DNA from: Parabacteroides goldsteinii DSM 19448 = WAL 12034
GTDB taxonomy: Bacteria; Bacteroidota; Bacteroidia; Bacteroidales; Tannerellaceae
Assembly (NCBI RefSeq): GCF_000969835.1
Contig: NZ_KQ033913.1
Span: forward strand, 1,565,716-1,629,715
Length of the DNA stretch: 64,000 bases
Reading direction: 5' to 3'
Shown: one piece after another, positions 1 through 8,421 of the stretch
Layout of the letters: each line of letters starts with the position of its first letter
How positions within the stretch are numbered: position 1 is the stretch's first letter
Program-made: the position numbers and the translations under genes
Notes under the pieces: model-generated
What the model saw: only the letters and a program-made list of their open reading frames with translations
Told to the model about the DNA's origin: nothing
Database searches by the model: none

Positions 1-600
1 ATATCTTGTATTATCAAAAAAGTTCTTTAAATCCTTTTTCTTCAAACATTCATACAAGACTTCTTTTATTCTATCTAAATCATTTTCCGGTTGATACGGC
101 ATATCTGATTCAAATTTTATAAAAGCATTAAACTGTATGGGATTCATCACCTCCCAATTCGCACTAAACTCACGAGCAAAGCGCCGTACCCAACTTTGAG
201 CCTTGGGAGCAACCTCTTCAGAAAAAATAAAACAACTATTGGGGGCAATCCTAGACTCTGATAATAAATCTTTAGAATGTTTTATTTTGCGAACTAACGA
301 GCTTTTATCCAGATTTCTAGAACTTTGATAATCCAAACGCAATTCTACCAACAACAATCTATGATTTACTTTTCGATTATTTTGATAATCACTAATTCCG
401 ACTGCTGCATCCATTGTATTATCTTTTGAACCACCACAGAACTTTGTTTCGTAATCATCCAAAGCCAAACATTTGATCTTGCTTGAAAAAATCCCTACTT
501 TATTATAATCTCTTTGAGAGACTTCATCTAATAAACACAAACAATGTTTTGCTATCAAATGAGAAACAATAATGTCTTCATTATAAATTATTGGAACCAT
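1..600 (-). CDS. Partial partner protein of the ATPase (possible nuclease), 3' end outside window
   Basis: My own reading gives an uninterrupted frame of 200 codons from ATG at 598-600 to the window edge, so the gene continues to the left. The start overlaps the last 20 bases of the ATPase gene, which implies translational coupling and joint function. I do not recognise the family. One stretch has an Asp (MDAAVGIS, about residue 64) followed about 22 residues later by a hydrophobic strand ending VELRL, then a basic helix. That layout resembles a PD-(D/E)xK nuclease core with Arg in place of Lys, but this is only a suggestion. No signal peptide or membrane segment is seen. It could equally be a non-catalytic specificity or effector subunit. 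Confidence 0.7.
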   Translation of the reverse strand, partial: MVPIIYNEDIIVSHLIAKHCLCLLDEVSQRDYNKVGIFSSKIKCLALDDYETKFCGGSKDNTMDAAVGISDYQNNRKVNHRLLLVELRLDYQSSRNLDKSSLVRKIKHSKDLLSESRIAPNSCFIFSEEVAPKAQSWVRRFAREFSANWEVMNPIQFNAFIKFESDMPYQPENDLDRIKEVLYECLKKKDLKNFFDNTRY

Positions 601-1885
601 AATCTTGAATACGGGATATCGCAATATTAAAAGACTCAAAAATCTCTTTTATATCGCTTCCGAGGTTTTGATATGTATATTGTAATGAATTCTCACTTCT
701 AGTCGCCTGATAAAAACAGGTATTTTCGATAATATCCTCTTTATGAGCAATCGATTGTATAGCTGCAACCATATCCGGATTATGACTGGCAATCATAATT
801 TTTAAGCCTAATTCCTTATGCAGCAAAACTAATAAACGTGCAAATTCCACTATCCACTGAGGATGTAAATGGGCTTCGGGTTCATCAATAAGCAACAAGG
901 TCTCTTCATTCAGATAACCATTTTCCAAAAGACGCTGTAAATAGGCAAAAGCTTTCAAACCGGTAGCAGCTTTTTCCAAAGGTATATTTAAACCATCCTC
1001 CCGATGAAAATGCAATTCCTTATTAAAACCAAATGTATCGTCTTCAACTATTATCTGCCCATTTATCAGTCGCCTGATACGTAACAACACTTTTTTGCCA
1101 GACTGAGGCATTTCTCCCCGAGGACTTATCATCATTTCATATAAATCTGTCCAATGGGTACTTAACGTTTTAGCTTTATCAGACAAAGCCATTGGAGTAT
1201 CTATATATATTGCTCTATGAATCATCAATGGAGCATCAAATTTTCCTTTTTCCAATAGCTTAACCCCATCTTCTGAAAGCTGTATCTTTGACGGGGCTTT
1301 ATCTTCCTCTAAATAATTTCTTTTTATAAATCTATACAGTTGATCTAATGAGCGTTTTTCTTTATTAAGATAAAGTTCTTCATATTTTTGATCAAAATCA
1401 GCTATTAATAAACTAAAAAATTCAGCAATATTCTTTTCTAAGAGGATTTTATCATCATTATATGAAATTTTCAGATAAGAGAAAATACGTTTTTTTCTGC
1501 TCTTCATCATTTCTGCAGATAAGAAAGATATCAGTCTCAACTCGAACTGCTTAACCAAACTTATATATCTTTCTTTCAATGTGTCTATATCAACTTGATC
1601 ATTTATCTGATCGATCACCTCATGATATGAGGTGAATTCATCGCTCTGACTTATCTCCCGACTAGCTCTAAACAATTTATGAAGATTTCCTCTTAATTGA
1701 TTGGAGAATTCCTCATAAAGAGATTCATCAAATTTGTTCGATTCATTAATTATATAATACAACCATCTTGACAAAGTACTTTTGCCACAACCATTTTCTC
1801 CGGACAACACAGTTATTCCATTGATAGTAATATCAGCTTTCTCTATAGCATGATACCCATATAGCGAATATTTATATTTGCTCAT
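581..1885 (-). CDS. AAA/ABC-like ATPase (OLD/SMC-like, AAA_21 type)
   Basis: A cytoplasmic ATPase of about 434 residues. Near the N-terminus there is a P-loop, GENGCGKST. Toward the C-terminus there is a Walker B with the ABC-type Asp-Glu pair (LLLIDEPEAHLHP) and an H-loop (ASHNPDMV). The middle is a long charged helical region that could be a coiled coil. I chose the ATG at 1885, not the longer frame to 1966, because it has an AAAAAAGGACAG ribosome-binding stretch in front and starts directly at the conserved ATPase strand. Stand-alone ATPases of this class, overlapped by a small downstream gene, are typical of two-gene anti-phage systems (Septu, Gabija and PARIS are known examples of the type). 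This pair matches none of those that I can name. Confidence 0.85.
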   Translation of the reverse strand: MSKYKYSLYGYHAIEKADITINGITVLSGENGCGKSTLSRWLYYIINESNKFDESLYEEFSNQLRGNLHKLFRASREISQSDEFTSYHEVIDQINDQVDIDTLKERYISLVKQFELRLISFLSAEMMKSRKKRIFSYLKISYNDDKILLEKNIAEFFSLLIADFDQKYEELYLNKEKRSLDQLYRFIKRNYLEEDKAPSKIQLSEDGVKLLEKGKFDAPLMIHRAIYIDTPMALSDKAKTLSTHWTDLYEMMISPRGEMPQSGKKVLLRIRRLINGQIIVEDDTFGFNKELHFHREDGLNIPLEKAATGLKAFAYLQRLLENGYLNEETLLLIDEPEAHLHPQWIVEFARLLVLLHKELGLKIMIASHNPDMVAAIQSIAHKEDIIENTCFYQATRSENSLQYTYQNLGSDIKEIFESFNIAISRIQDYGSNNL

Positions 1886-1987
1886 CTGTCCTTTTTTAAT
1901 TCTGTCTTTGCAAAAATAAAGGAAAAACCGATGACTACAAAGGTAAAAGGATTTATTATTTATCAAGTATCCTATATTCGAAATAGA

Positions 1988-2020
1988 AAGCCCTGGAAAG
2001 TTTCAAAACTTCCAGGGCTT
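1988..2020 (-). terminator. Hairpin terminator after the GH92 gene
   Basis: AAGCCCTGGAA pairs with TTCCAGGGCTT around a short loop, about 25 bases past the GH92 stop. On the minus strand it is followed by TTTCTATTTC. It separates the glycosidase genes from the ATPase pair. Confidence 0.75.
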
Positions 2021-2042
2021 ATTTCTGCCATGTTTTTATCTC

Positions 2043-4286
2043 TTATTTATGCGTATCTTCCAAAATGAATTTGAGCGTTCCGGCATTTACCAATTCTTCC
2101 TGAGAAATAGTATAGCCTTTTAGCTTCTTTCCGTCGGCTGTTACTTCTTTAATATAGATATCTTCCGGATTGTTATGCATGGATTCGATTACTAACTCAC
2201 CTTTTGGATAGAATTTCTTATTCAAATCGATGGTGACCTTATTGAAGGTCGGCGAAGTCAGTACATAATCCATATCGCCGGGACAAGCCGGGTAGAATCC
2301 CATCATAGAGAAAACGGCCCAGGTTGACATGGTTCCGGTATCATCATTGCCGGGAAGACCGTTCGGTGCATTATGATAGTATTTACTTAACAATTCACGA
2401 ACGAGCTTCTGTGTACGCCAGGCTTCACCTTTGAAATAACTGAACAGATATGGATAGGCGATATCCGGTTCGTTTGCCATATCGTAATGGCCTTCGTCGA
2501 ATACCATCTGCAATTTGTCTACAAATTTCTTCTGGCCTCCCATCAGCTTAACCAGACCGGGGATATCGTGGGGAACATAGAAAGTATAGTTCCAGGCACT
2601 TCCTTCATGGAAACCGGGATTGGGTTCGAAGTTTTCACCTTGTTTAGGGTTGAAGGGAGAATAGAATGTTCCATCGGGCAGAATCGGACGAAGCGTACCG
2701 AATTCTTTGCTGTAATAATGCTTATAGCCCATTGAGCGGTCATAGAAGAGTTTTGCATCTTCCTTCTTTCCCAATGCTTTGGCAAACTGGGACAGGTTCC
2801 AGTCAGCTATATAATATTCCAAAGCATGGGATACAGAATTGTCGTATTGTTCACGAAGCGGAACATATCCTTTGCTCATATAATCGTTATTGTCCGGACG
2901 AAGCAGGTTGAACTCACCCGGTGTAGTAGCTCCTTTACGCATCGCTTCGTAAGCTGTTTCTACATCGAAATCACGAAGGCCGCGCATCCAGGCATCTACT
3001 ATATAAGGTATGGAAGGATCACCTTCCATCGTGAGGGTTTCACGTCCGTATAGTTCCCACTTAGGCAACCAGCCGCTTTCCTTATACATATCGACCATGG
3101 TACGGATGATATCGAGCTGACGTTCGGGGAAAAGCAAGGTCATCAAGGTACTTACGTTACGATAGGTATCCCACAAAGAGAATACGGTGTAACGGTTTCC
3201 GGTAGTATGACCTACTTTCAGGCTTTCCATCATCGGGTATTCACCGTTCACATCCTGAATAATGTTCGGATGAATCAGCAGGTGATATAAAGCGGTATAG
3301 AAAATTGTCTTGTCGTCTTTGCTACCGCCTTCTACCTTTACACGAGACAGGTCGCTGTTCCACATATTGCTGGCGGTTGTCCTGACTTTATCGAAGTCGA
3401 AACCGGGTTGTTCCGTATTCATGTTGAGACGGGCGTTTTCGATGCTGACAAAAGAGACACCCATTTTGACTTCGATGGCTTCGTTTTCTTCCGTATCATA
3501 GGTGAACCATACACCGACATCGTCACCGCTCATTTCACGGTTATACTTGGTATATAGTTTGTATTTGCCTGAATAGACATCCCATTCGGCTTCCACACCT
3601 TTCATTTCACGCTGTTTCTTCCAGTATCCCATCGACTTGGGAGCCTTGCTGACCTTCATTACGAAATAGATCGGGAAAACAGCCTGCGGGTTATAACAGA
3701 AAGTTCCCAGCAACTTGCTTCCTTCAATCTCGGTTTCGTTGACGATACGAACGGTTGCTCCGGTTTCGTTGGTCAATCCTTCTCCCAGGTTCAGCAGAAT
3801 ATTCCCCTGCCCTTTCGGGAAAGTGAAACGGCTAAGGCCGGTACGCATACTGGCTGTCGCTTCGGTCTTGATACCATATTTTGTCAGGACATTACTATAA
3901 TAACCGGGATGAGCTACTTCATCCTTATATTTGCTACCATATTCCCGGTAATCGACTTTCAGTTCGCCGGCGGTCGGCATCAATAACAGACTACCTAATT
4001 CGGGACAACCTACCCCGCTCAAGTTTACATGGGCAAAACCTGTCATGTAGTCATTGTCGGCTGAGTATGGAGTGGACCACCATTGGCTGTCTTTATCGAA
4101 GCGGTTGCTCTCCGATCCCATCACATTGAATGGAGTGACACTCATCATACCCTGGGGACAGATGGCTCCGGGATTAGTAGTCCCGTAGTTGCTGGTCCCG
4201 ATAAAAGGGTTTACATAATCTACCGGCTGTTGTGCTGCCGCCATCAGGCTACCACACAGCAGGAGGCTCATTACTTGCTTCTTCAT
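2043..4286 (-). CDS. GH92 alpha-mannosidase, exported
   Basis: A 747-residue family GH92 exo-alpha-mannosidase; GH92 enzymes are Ca2+-dependent, inverting enzymes. An N-terminal Sec signal peptide (MKKQVMSLLL...AAAQQ, about 1-19) sends it to the periplasm or beyond. The start of the mature protein, DYVNPFIGTSN, is a GH92 hallmark. The catalytic-domain signatures HEGSAWNYTF (from 560, with the probable acid Glu561) and GNDDTGTMSTW (from 646, with the Asp pair used as base) are intact. Length is normal for the family. It lies 128 bp downstream of a GH20 hexosaminidase on the same strand, so the two probably trim mannose and GlcNAc from host or fungal N-glycans. Linkage specificity (1,2, 1,3, 1,4 or 1,6) cannot be read from sequence alone. 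Confidence 0.95.
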   Translation of the reverse strand: MKKQVMSLLLCGSLMAAAQQPVDYVNPFIGTSNYGTTNPGAICPQGMMSVTPFNVMGSESNRFDKDSQWWSTPYSADNDYMTGFAHVNLSGVGCPELGSLLLMPTAGELKVDYREYGSKYKDEVAHPGYYSNVLTKYGIKTEATASMRTGLSRFTFPKGQGNILLNLGEGLTNETGATVRIVNETEIEGSKLLGTFCYNPQAVFPIYFVMKVSKAPKSMGYWKKQREMKGVEAEWDVYSGKYKLYTKYNREMSGDDVGVWFTYDTEENEAIEVKMGVSFVSIENARLNMNTEQPGFDFDKVRTTASNMWNSDLSRVKVEGGSKDDKTIFYTALYHLLIHPNIIQDVNGEYPMMESLKVGHTTGNRYTVFSLWDTYRNVSTLMTLLFPERQLDIIRTMVDMYKESGWLPKWELYGRETLTMEGDPSIPYIVDAWMRGLRDFDVETAYEAMRKGATTPGEFNLLRPDNNDYMSKGYVPLREQYDNSVSHALEYYIADWNLSQFAKALGKKEDAKLFYDRSMGYKHYYSKEFGTLRPILPDGTFYSPFNPKQGENFEPNPGFHEGSAWNYTFYVPHDIPGLVKLMGGQKKFVDKLQMVFDEGHYDMANEPDIAYPYLFSYFKGEAWRTQKLVRELLSKYYHNAPNGLPGNDDTGTMSTWAVFSMMGFYPACPGDMDYVLTSPTFNKVTIDLNKKFYPKGELVIESMHNNPEDIYIKEVTADGKKLKGYTISQEELVNAGTLKFILEDTHK

Positions 4287-4334
4287 TCTCGATTTATTTA
4301 GTTAATTAATAATATGCTAATTTGAAAATGTGCC

Positions 4335-4390
4335 AATATGCCAATGAGATACATATGCATTCATTCTTAGAATCGGCACATTGGCATATT
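4335..4390 (-). other. Intercistronic hairpin between GH20 and GH92 genes
   Basis: AATATGCCAATG (4335-4346) pairs perfectly with CATTGGCATATT (4379-4390), a 12-bp stem around a 32-base loop. There is no U-run on the minus strand, so it is more likely an mRNA-stability or processing element than a terminator. Confidence 0.5.
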
Positions 4391-4414
4391 TACCACATCG
4401 GTTCATTATCCTTC

Positions 4415-6589
4415 TTACCATACGACGATTTCATCCACAAAGATGAACCCCTTATTCGCTTCATCAGCTTTCAGACGGACATAGCGGGCTTTCCAGTCTC
4501 CCTGGAAAAGATATTCCTGGAAAGAAAGTTCGGGATCTTTATTGGAGATGGTGGTCGGGATAATTCCCTGTGAAGTGAAATTCGTTCCATCTTCGGATGT
4601 CAATAACTCGACTGTAGCCGGTTGGAAAACTCCCGGCCCGATCAGTTGCATGAAACGGGCGGATACTTTGTGAATATCGGTAACTTCTTCCATATCGATC
4701 ACACAATCAAGGTCGTTCAGGTAGCCCTGCCAACGACCATCCAGATAGGTCAGTCCTCCCCGATAACCATCGAGCAGCGCATTCATACCGCCTGCCATAT
4801 AACCGGGATACAACTTGCTATTATAATGTATAGGCTTGTTGATGGCGCGGTGGTAATCGACTTTCTTCTCGGTCGGGGTTCCCTGCAACTGGCCATTACT
4901 GAAAATGGCTGCTTTGATATAAGCTGAATCCTTCACCTGAATCATCCCGTCGTAAACTGTGGAGGAGGCTGTCGGGACAGTACCGTCCGTCGTATAACGG
5001 ATTTCTGCCGGATACTTTTCGGCATCCAGGTAGACTTCAATCTGTTTGCTGACCGTATCGACCTTCATCGTTACCTCCAGTTCGTCGGAAAGAGTAAATG
5101 TATTGATGCCCATCTGCTGTAATTTTGAAATATGGGCATTCATACGGGGTTTGAAGTCATTCCATTCACGCTTTTCCTGAGGCGACCAGGCTATTTCAGC
5201 CAAAGCCAAAGCACGAGGAAACATCATATATTCCAGATGTTGTTCGTTCGGAATATATTCTGTCCAGGTATTGGCCTGTACTCCCATGATGTGTTTACTT
5301 TCTTCGGCAGTCAGGGAGTCGACCGGAATCGGATTATAACTATACACTTTCTTAATCGGAGTATATCCGCCGATAGCATAAGGTTGTGTTTTCGGATCAG
5401 CCTGATAGAAGTCAAAATACATATAATTACCCGGTGTCATCACCACGTCATGTCCCATACGGGCAGACTTAATGCCACCACTTTCGCCACGCCAGGACAT
5501 AACGGTAGCCTCCGGAGCAAGGCCACCTTCCAGTATCTCATCCCAGCCGATCAGCTTACGGCCTTTAGAGATCAGATGTTCCTCTGCCTTATGTATCATA
5601 TAACTTTGCAGTTCATCCACGCTTTTCATGCCATTCTTTTTCATCAAAGCCTGACATTTAGGACAGGTTTTCCAGGCACCTTTACCGGCTTCGTCCCCTC
5701 CTATATGAATATACTCGGATGGAAAAAGTTCGATCACTTCATCCAGTACGTCTTCCATAAAGGTAAATGATTTCGGATTACCGATACAGAAATCTCCATT
5801 CTTATAAGGCTGACCGGAACAACTTAACTCCGGATAAGCAAACAGGACCTCTTCCGAATGACCGGGAAATTCGATTTCCGGCAATACATTAATATGTTTA
5901 GATGCTGCATAGGCAACGATCGCACGTATATCGTCTTTGGTGTAATAACCGCCATAGGCTCCCGGAGTTCCTTCAGGAAGATATTTGCGGTCTTTTCCAT
6001 CCCACCACTTCCGCCAGTCGGATTCGGTACGGAAAGCAGCATCCGTAGTCAGTTTAGGATATTTATCCATCTGGATACGCCATCCTCCTGCATCCGTCAG
6101 GTGAAGATGCAGATTATTCAGCTTATAAAAGGACATCACGTCCAGCAACTTGAATACTTCTTCTTTGGGAAAGAAATGACGCGACACATCCAGGTGCATC
6201 CCTCGGTACTTAAACCGAGGCTCATCCTGTATGGTGACATAAGGGACTCCCTGGGGAGAAAATAGCTGACGGAGTGTCTGTTCGCCATAGAACAGACCTG
6301 TCCCGGTGGCTGCTTTCAGGTCGATACCCTTTTCATTCACTACAAGCTGGTATCCTTCCGGATTTCCACCTATTGACTCATCCACGATAAAGCGAACATT
6401 TGCAGGCTTTGCCGTAGAAAAAACAGCAGCACTGTCGACTTTCAAAAAGCCTCCTGAAGCACTAACCTGTGCAGGCAGCGGGATTACATTCAGTTGCACA
6501 GTCTCTTTCGGAGAGCAGGCAACAAGAAGCAAAGAGCATACTACAGTAACACCCGTCATCGCTATGCGCGATTGTTTTGGCAGTAACAT
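4415..6589 (-). CDS. GH20 beta-N-acetylhexosaminidase lipoprotein
   Basis: A beta-hexosaminidase of 724 residues that removes terminal GlcNAc/GalNAc by substrate-assisted catalysis. It begins with a lipoprotein signal (LLLVACS, lipid-accepting Cys25), followed by a GH20b-type N-terminal domain (VIPLPAQV) and the catalytic barrel with HIGGDE at 295-300, the catalytic Asp-Glu pair. After the barrel comes a chitobiase C-terminal-like region (IRYTTDGTVPTAS) and a C-terminal discoidin-like (F5/8 type C) region ending FVDEIVVW. I chose the ATG at 6589 because the longer frame up to 6739 runs through the terminator of the upstream small RNA and lacks a signal peptide. The GH92 gene follows on the same strand. 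Confidence 0.93.
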   Translation of the reverse strand: MLLPKQSRIAMTGVTVVCSLLLVACSPKETVQLNVIPLPAQVSASGGFLKVDSAAVFSTAKPANVRFIVDESIGGNPEGYQLVVNEKGIDLKAATGTGLFYGEQTLRQLFSPQGVPYVTIQDEPRFKYRGMHLDVSRHFFPKEEVFKLLDVMSFYKLNNLHLHLTDAGGWRIQMDKYPKLTTDAAFRTESDWRKWWDGKDRKYLPEGTPGAYGGYYTKDDIRAIVAYAASKHINVLPEIEFPGHSEEVLFAYPELSCSGQPYKNGDFCIGNPKSFTFMEDVLDEVIELFPSEYIHIGGDEAGKGAWKTCPKCQALMKKNGMKSVDELQSYMIHKAEEHLISKGRKLIGWDEILEGGLAPEATVMSWRGESGGIKSARMGHDVVMTPGNYMYFDFYQADPKTQPYAIGGYTPIKKVYSYNPIPVDSLTAEESKHIMGVQANTWTEYIPNEQHLEYMMFPRALALAEIAWSPQEKREWNDFKPRMNAHISKLQQMGINTFTLSDELEVTMKVDTVSKQIEVYLDAEKYPAEIRYTTDGTVPTASSTVYDGMIQVKDSAYIKAAIFSNGQLQGTPTEKKVDYHRAINKPIHYNSKLYPGYMAGGMNALLDGYRGGLTYLDGRWQGYLNDLDCVIDMEEVTDIHKVSARFMQLIGPGVFQPATVELLTSEDGTNFTSQGIIPTTISNKDPELSFQEYLFQGDWKARYVRLKADEANKGFIFVDEIVVW

Positions 6590-6640
6590 AATAATCAGTT
6601 TTTGTGTATTTATTCTTGGTGCGGTAAATATACAAAGAAA

Positions 6641-6670
6641 AAGGGAAAATCCCGTAAGAGATTTTCCCTT
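6641..6670 (-). terminator. Terminator of the 6S-like RNA
   Basis: AAGGGAAAATC (6641-6651) pairs with GATTTTCCCTT (6660-6670). On the minus strand it is followed by TTTTTCTTTG. It lies between the small RNA and the GH20 gene. Confidence 0.8.
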
Positions 6671-6867
6671 TATATGAGAAGAAAGCCGCACCGTAGATAT
6701 GAACAAACTCCGTATGACAGGATTTGAGTGCTTTGCCACCTTTGTAATCCGCTGTGCGATGCATGCCCCGAAGGGTGCGGCCCGCCATTAGCGACAAGAG
6801 CTTTGTCTCGGAATTAAAAAAAACTGATGAGTTTCCCAATCGAACAAGTGCGGCTAACTCATTTTTC
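6641..6867 (-). ncRNA. ssrS: Probable Bacteroidales-1 / 6S RNA downstream of rplT
   Basis: Seen directly: a perfect Bacteroidetes promoter at 6874-6905 points into this stretch. The RNA body is closed by paired ends: ATGAG and GCCGCAC on the 5' side (848-862 region) pair with GTGCGGC and CTCAT on the 3' side (674-691 region). An 11-bp hairpin (6641-6670) followed by TTTTTCTTTG ends the transcript. The body is GC-richer than the flanks. Known: the Bacteroidales-1 RNA motif, later equated with 6S RNA, lies downstream of the L20 gene in Bacteroidales, has its own Bacteroidetes promoter, and is about 190 nt long. Position, strand, size and closing stem all fit. Inference: it binds RNA polymerase holoenzyme in stationary phase. 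An open frame across it (to 6908) is incidental. Confidence 0.82.
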
Positions 6868-6873
6868 TTATCA

Positions 6874-6905
6874 CAAAGATATGTAAAGCCTTTGAATCTT
6901 CCAAA
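6874..6905 (-). promoter_or_regulatory. Promoter of the 6S-like RNA
   Basis: On the minus strand, TTTG (6902-6905), 20 bases, then TATCTTTG (6874-6881). This is a full match to the Bacteroidetes sigma-ABfr consensus, with the start expected near 6867. Confidence 0.85.
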
Positions 6906-6990
6906 CAAAATGTCAACAATTTCCCCTTAAATAATGAATAAAAAAGTAAAGTCTCAGTGTTTCAGAAGGTATGAATTGCAAAAAGCTAAC

Positions 6991-7019
6991 AAAAAAAGGG
7001 TCCCGAAACCGGAACCCTT
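6991..7019 (-). terminator. Terminator of the infC-rpmI-rplT operon
   Basis: A GC-rich hairpin (AAGGGTTCCGG...CGGGACCCTT, 6998-7019) is followed on the minus strand by seven T residues, 25 bases past the rplT stop. Confidence 0.9.
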
Positions 7020-7044
7020 CTCTTATTGACATTTATATATCAAT

Positions 7045-7389
7045 TTACTTTACTTTTGCAACGATAGCTTTGAAAGCTTCCGGATGGTTCATAGCCAGGT
7101 CGGCCAACACCTTACGGTTGATTTCAATTCCTGCAGCATGCAAAGCTCCCATCAAACGAGAGTAAGACATACCTTCCAGGCGAGCAGCAGCGTTGATACG
7201 CTGGATCCACAATGCGCGGAAGTTACGTTTCTTGTTACGACGGTCACGGAATGCATAAGTCAAACCTTTTTCCCAGGTATTCTTTGCTACGGTCCACACA
7301 TTCTTACGTGCACCATAATAACCTCTGGTAAGTTTTAAAATCCGTTTTCTTTTTGCTCTTGAAGCAACATGATTTACTGATCTAGGCAT
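7045..7389 (-). CDS. rplT: 50S ribosomal protein L20
   Basis: A 114-residue protein of normal L20 length. The basic N-terminus ([20 protein letters not shown]) and the conserved core ([30 protein letters not shown]) identify it. L20 binds 23S rRNA early in 50S assembly and in many bacteria also represses its own operon. It is the last gene of thrS-infC-rpmI-rplT, 106 bp after rpmI. A strong terminator follows, and then the probable 6S RNA. Confidence 0.98.
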   Translation of the reverse strand: MPRSVNHVASRAKRKRILKLTRGYYGARKNVWTVAKNTWEKGLTYAFRDRRNKKRNFRALWIQRINAAARLEGMSYSRLMGALHAAGIEINRKVLADLAMNHPEAFKAIVAKVK

Positions 7390-7495
7390 AATTCTAATCT
7401 GTTTTGAATGTTAGCGTCATCCTTTATGATGATCTTACTTGCTAAATACATTCGGTTAATAAAAATCTTTGTAAAACTCGCTTAATTTAAGAAGA

Positions 7496-7693
7496 TTACT
7501 TCATGCCAAGCATTAGCTTAACACTGTTTACATCAACAGTAGCAACAAGGCCAGTGTGAGTAAGGTTTCTCTTAGCTTTTTTAGTCTTCTTAGTCAAAAT
7601 GTGACTTTTAAAAGCGTGTTTTCTTTTGATTTTTCCTGTTCCGGTAAGGGCGAACCTCTTTTTGGCACCGGAATTAGTCTTCATCTTAGGCAT
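7496..7693 (-). CDS. rpmI: 50S ribosomal protein L35
   Basis: A 65-residue very basic protein with the L35 signature [20 protein letters not shown] and a [14 protein letters not shown] stretch. It is a structural protein of the large subunit. It lies between infC (50 bp upstream) and rplT, the near-universal order. Nothing unusual is seen. Confidence 0.98.
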   Translation of the reverse strand: MPKMKTNSGAKKRFALTGTGKIKRKHAFKSHILTKKTKKAKRNLTHTGLVATVDVNSVKLMLGMK

Positions 7694-7743
7694 TTTCCAA
7701 TTTTGTTTTAATTATTAAACTTGACACCCTCTACGGGCGTTTT

Positions 7744-8388
7744 TTATTCTTTATTTTCTTCAGCTTCAGATTCTGTCCTCGGCTTCAAAGTTATCACTTT
7801 CTTAACCACAGGCTTTGCCGGTCCTGCAGATGCTGGTTTCGGAGCAGCTGCTGTAGCCGATGCACCCGCTTTTTTAGGTGTTAGCATGATGATCATACGT
7901 TTACCTTCCAAAACCGGTAGCTGTTCTACTTTACCGTAGTCTTCCAAATCATTGGCAAAACGAAGCAATAAAACTTCACCCTGCTCTTTGAAAAGAATGG
8001 AACGTCCTTTAAAGAACACATATGCTTTCACTTTAGAGCCTTCTTCCAGAAATCCTTTAGCATGCTTCAGTTTGAAGTTATAATCATGATCATCTGTCTG
8101 AGGTCCGAAACGAATCTCCTTCACAACAACCTTCACAGATTTCGCTTTTTGCTCTTTCTGCCGCTTTTTCTGCTGATAGAGGAATTTCTGATAATCGGTT
8201 ATTTTACAAACGGGGGGCGCAGCATTGGGTGAAATTTCTACCAGGTCCAATCCCTGATCTTCAGCCATTTTTAATGCCTGAGATGTAGGAAATACACCTT
8301 GTTCTACATTGTCACCTACTAAACGAACTTCACGAACACGAATTCGTTCGTTGATTCTGTACTGTTCTTTCAGATTGTCATTCTTCAT
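7744..8388 (-). CDS. infC: Translation initiation factor IF-3
   Basis: A 214-residue IF-3. The N-domain ([22 protein letters not shown]) is joined by a Lys/Gln-rich helix ([20 protein letters not shown]) to the C-domain ([20 protein letters not shown], ending [14 protein letters not shown]). After residue 172 there is an extra Ala/Pro/Lys-rich tail of about 40 residues, as often seen in Bacteroidetes IF-3. The frame starts with ATG, whereas the E. coli gene uses AUU, so the known start-codon autoregulation is not evident here. The gene follows thrS by 33 bp. Confidence 0.97.
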   Translation of the reverse strand: MKNDNLKEQYRINERIRVREVRLVGDNVEQGVFPTSQALKMAEDQGLDLVEISPNAAPPVCKITDYQKFLYQQKKRQKEQKAKSVKVVVKEIRFGPQTDDHDYNFKLKHAKGFLEEGSKVKAYVFFKGRSILFKEQGEVLLLRFANDLEDYGKVEQLPVLEGKRMIIMLTPKKAGASATAAAPKPASAGPAKPVVKKVITLKPRTESEAEENKE

Positions 8389-8421
8389 TCAAAAAGATTT
8401 ATTCTCCTCGTTATTAGTTAT

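Noticed and set aside
6590..6739. Longer N-terminus for the GH20 gene
   Set aside because: The extension overlaps the terminator of the upstream small RNA and has no signal-like sequence, while the downstream ATG begins a clear lipoprotein signal.
6462..6908. Open frame of 148 codons on the minus strand across the 6S-like RNA
   Set aside because: It runs through a perfect promoter, the RNA's closing stem and its terminator, and into the GH20 leader. It has no ribosome site and its sequence looks like translated structured RNA.
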